From: Zonotrichia leucophrys gambelii
Lineage: Eukaryota > Chordata > Aves > Passeriformes > Passerellidae
Length of the DNA: 64,000 nt
NCBI RefSeq assembly: GCF_028769735.1
Contig: NC_088178.1
Coordinates: 10,070,857-10,134,856, forward strand
Reading direction: 5' to 3'
Both the position numbers and the translations under genes were made by a program. Shown one piece after another: positions 61,571 to 64,000 of the stretch; position 1 is the first letter of the stretch; each line of letters begins with the position of its first letter. The notes below the pieces were generated by a model. It made no database searches and was not told the origin of the DNA. It saw only the letters and a program-made list of their open reading frames with translations.

Positions 61571-64000
61571 TATTCATCATGTGTGGACTTTTGACATCCT
61601 TTGACTTCTTGTTGAGTGATATTCGGTAGCACATTCCTCTTCCGGCGCGATAAAGGATGGTAATTTACAGCTTTTGTCCGCCACTCCACCCGTGCATAAT
61701 CTAGATCGGAGTAAGTTAGGGTTTGCTTTGGGCAGCAGGTAGTGGAAATCTGCATAGCTGTAGGTTGCAATTTCAGAACTTTATTTAATCTAAACACATA
61801 GACATGGAAGTTATTCTTCTTGGCACGGACTGTTATCAGATATTGAGGCAATTTATTAGAAAATGCACACTTTTAACAGTGGCCATCAAACCATGAAGCC
61901 GACAGTCCTGAAATTCTTCCTGGTGTGGCTTCTGCAGTGATGGGTTGGACTATTCCTTTGTATCAGTGTTGTGACCTCAGAAGTCAGTAAAACTTAAGTC
62001 ATCAAGCATTCCAGTGTGATGCTGACTTCCACTAGCAGGCTTGACCTGTTACCTGGAAAAGAAACTTCTCTTTCCTAATTATTTTCAGTAATCCCCAGGG
62101 ATCAGCACATAAAATCATTTAATACACAATTCTGTGGACGCAAGTGTTTGTGTGGTAAGGCAAGTCTGTGCTGACAAGACAGACATGGGTTTATTTAGGA
62201 TGAGCAGGTACACGTGAGAAGTGTGGGGGAAGCTACTATTGTAACAATTCTGCTTGTTCCAGTTTAAAGAATGTTTCCATGGCATTCCACTGCTGTGCCT
62301 GTACTAGCTGTTGCACACTTTCTGAAGGCGGTGCAGGAAAAGGAACTTAAATTTTGACTCCATTGTTATAAGGTGTTTTGGGTCAATAGTTCAGTGACCT
62401 TATGCGGATTGTGTGACAGTTTTTCCCTGTGGTCTGGTTATTTTGTTTCTGTTTTGCCTCCTTCTGTTATATTTAATTCTCTGTCTCCTATACTTAAGAG
62501 AAAAGTATCCAACAGGCCTCTTGAGCTGAATGGTGTTTATTCAAGAGTATAAAGCACACTTTCACTTCGGTGTTGCTGCTGGTCAAAATCACCTTTACAA
62601 TAGGCACCTTTTGTGTTGTTAGGTTTTTGTCATTAAAGGAGGGACAGGTTGGCCTTTTGGGTTATCCATGAGAGTTGACAGTGTTCAGAGCATGCTAGCT
62701 ATGAACTCCAGTCACACATTTATACACACATTGTTGTAAACCTGTTGTACCAGTTTGACTGTAACAATTTGGGGGTTTTACTTATATTGAACAACAGGGA
62801 AACAGGTGGCCAGCTAATTTTCTGATGTTTAACAAAGGTGGTCTTCCCACATAATTCACTGGAAGCCCTGATGTGCTGCTGAATATTTGAGCGATTTAGA
62901 ATTGAAGTTCCAAGTTCTTTCTCAAAATCTTCATTAATTGTGCACATCTGAGTACATGTCAGATTATTCTCAGTTGCTTCAGGATAAACTGAAAGGGATA
63001 CCCATGAAACAGGCATAATGTAGACATACCTGCATGTAACAGAGAGCAGGAACTGCTGCCTTAGTTGCTAAAGACACACCGAGTAAACAGTACAAGCCAT
63101 GAGTCATCCTCTCATTTGGGAGGGGTGGAATAATTGTTGGAGTGCAGGGAAACTTCTGTGTGCTCGGTGTTTTACACCAGGGTGGGCACAGTTGGAAACA
63201 GACACTAGAGTAGTGCTGTGTACCTGTTGATAACTGGACTTCTTGTAATATGAGAGCCTCAGTGAGTCTTGCCTTCTGTGTCTTTCCTGCCTTTTTGTGG
63301 CTAATCTGCTTCCTGTACTTTATTGCAGCTCAATGCTGCCTTCTCCCACTTCAAGCTCTAAAGTGATGTTCAATTCATTTTTCTTACTGCTTGGTAAACA
63401 GGTACTTTATTAATGAAGTGAGATGTTGAATTATCACATTTGGAGAGGCAGAAGTAGTCTTATAATTACTAATAACTAATGAGTAAGGAATTGAGACATA
63501 AAAATATTGTATGATCGGGCAAAGGGTTTTCCACTGAGCTGCTCAGCCCTGCCAGCATAGTGGCACCATGGTGTGGACAGAGCTGGGGATATCCTAGAGC
63601 AGTGTCAGTTTTGGTGCATCAGAGACTCGATAGCTTTTCAAAAATCTCTTGCAAGGTTGGCTTCCAACACGTAGGATGAAATGCATATACCTGGGAGTGT
63701 TGGCCTTTGTCCTTCTGAGCTGCACAGCTGCTTTCTGGCTAACCTGTGGAAAAGAGACTGTATTTCACTGCAAAGTCAGTTGGTTGATCCAAAATTGTAC
63801 CACCTTCACAGTATAGTGTTTGTGCTACTAGTACTGTTTTGCAATTTTGTCTTCAATTGCGGTTCCTCTGTTGAAGGAATATGCATCTTTTTAAAAGAAA
63901 CAAAGCTACTGTCCACTTGAGTAATAGACTACAGGTCTCCTTGCACCTTCCATCAGCTGTGAACCTGTGTGGTAAGCTTTGAAGGTGTTTTGCATCTCCC
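61271..64000 (+). other. SLC25A24: SLC25A24 intron 1 (start)
   Basis: CpG-rich for the first 300 nt, then AT-rich. I looked for the second exon (EF-hand 2) and for an alternative short-isoform first exon and recognised neither. Confidence 0.55.

Noticed and set aside
60950..61594. A 214-codon frame extending SLC25A24 exon 1 on both sides
   Set aside because: Homology starts at ATG 61085 and stops exactly at the GTAAGC donor after 61270; the rest is untranslated leader and intron.

Overview
This is vertebrate nuclear DNA, most likely from a bird. Genes are split into short coding exons with GT-AG introns in an AT-rich background. Three CpG-rich promoter zones stand out, and the recognisable repeats are CR1-type LINE fragments, the dominant avian family. 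No bacterial operons, CRISPR arrays or phage genes are present. All five genes I can name belong to one conserved block, which I recall from human 1p13.3: FNDC7, PRPF38B, HENMT1, EEIG2 (FAM102B) and SLC25A24. Gene names come from recognising the spliced proteins, not from a database search.

Layout. 1-6.3 kb: the last seven exons of FNDC7 on the plus strand (five fibronectin type III domains, one per exon, then a short tail); its 5' part lies left of the window. 6.3-11.7 kb: intergenic DNA plus the probable PRPF38B 3' UTR. 11.7-19.8 kb: complete PRPF38B on the minus strand, six exons, 546 aa, a U4/U6.U5-associated splicing factor with a long arginine/serine tail. 19.1-22.0 kb: a CpG-rich promoter zone shared back to back by PRPF38B and HENMT1, with a CR1 fragment between its two GC-rich cores. 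22.4-29.2 kb: complete HENMT1 on the plus strand, six coding exons, 372 aa, the small-RNA 2'-O-methyltransferase of the piRNA pathway. 29.2-32.7 kb: convergent 3' ends. 32.7-53.5 kb: complete EEIG2 on the minus strand, eleven exons, 369 aa, NT-C2 domain family, with a 12-kb first intron that contains CR1 remnants and a GC-rich repeat block. 53.5-61.0 kb: CpG island, then intergenic DNA with a degraded CR1 and a GC-rich block of possible LTR origin. 61.1-64 kb: first coding exon of SLC25A24 (EF-hand part of the Ca2+-regulated mitochondrial ATP-Mg/Pi carrier) and the beginning of intron 1.

How the genes relate: they are unrelated housekeeping or tissue-specific genes that share a neighbourhood, not a pathway. 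PRPF38B/HENMT1 and EEIG2/SLC25A24 are divergent pairs; FNDC7/PRPF38B and HENMT1/EEIG2 are convergent pairs. I found no convincing undescribed system. The points most worth checking are the orientation of FNDC7 relative to PRPF38B, one FN3 exon with extreme GC content, a three-copy 15-nt repeat in EEIG2 coding sequence, competing splice sites in HENMT1, a perfect 15-bp inverted repeat in an EEIG2 intron, and two GC-rich repeat blocks of unclear origin.
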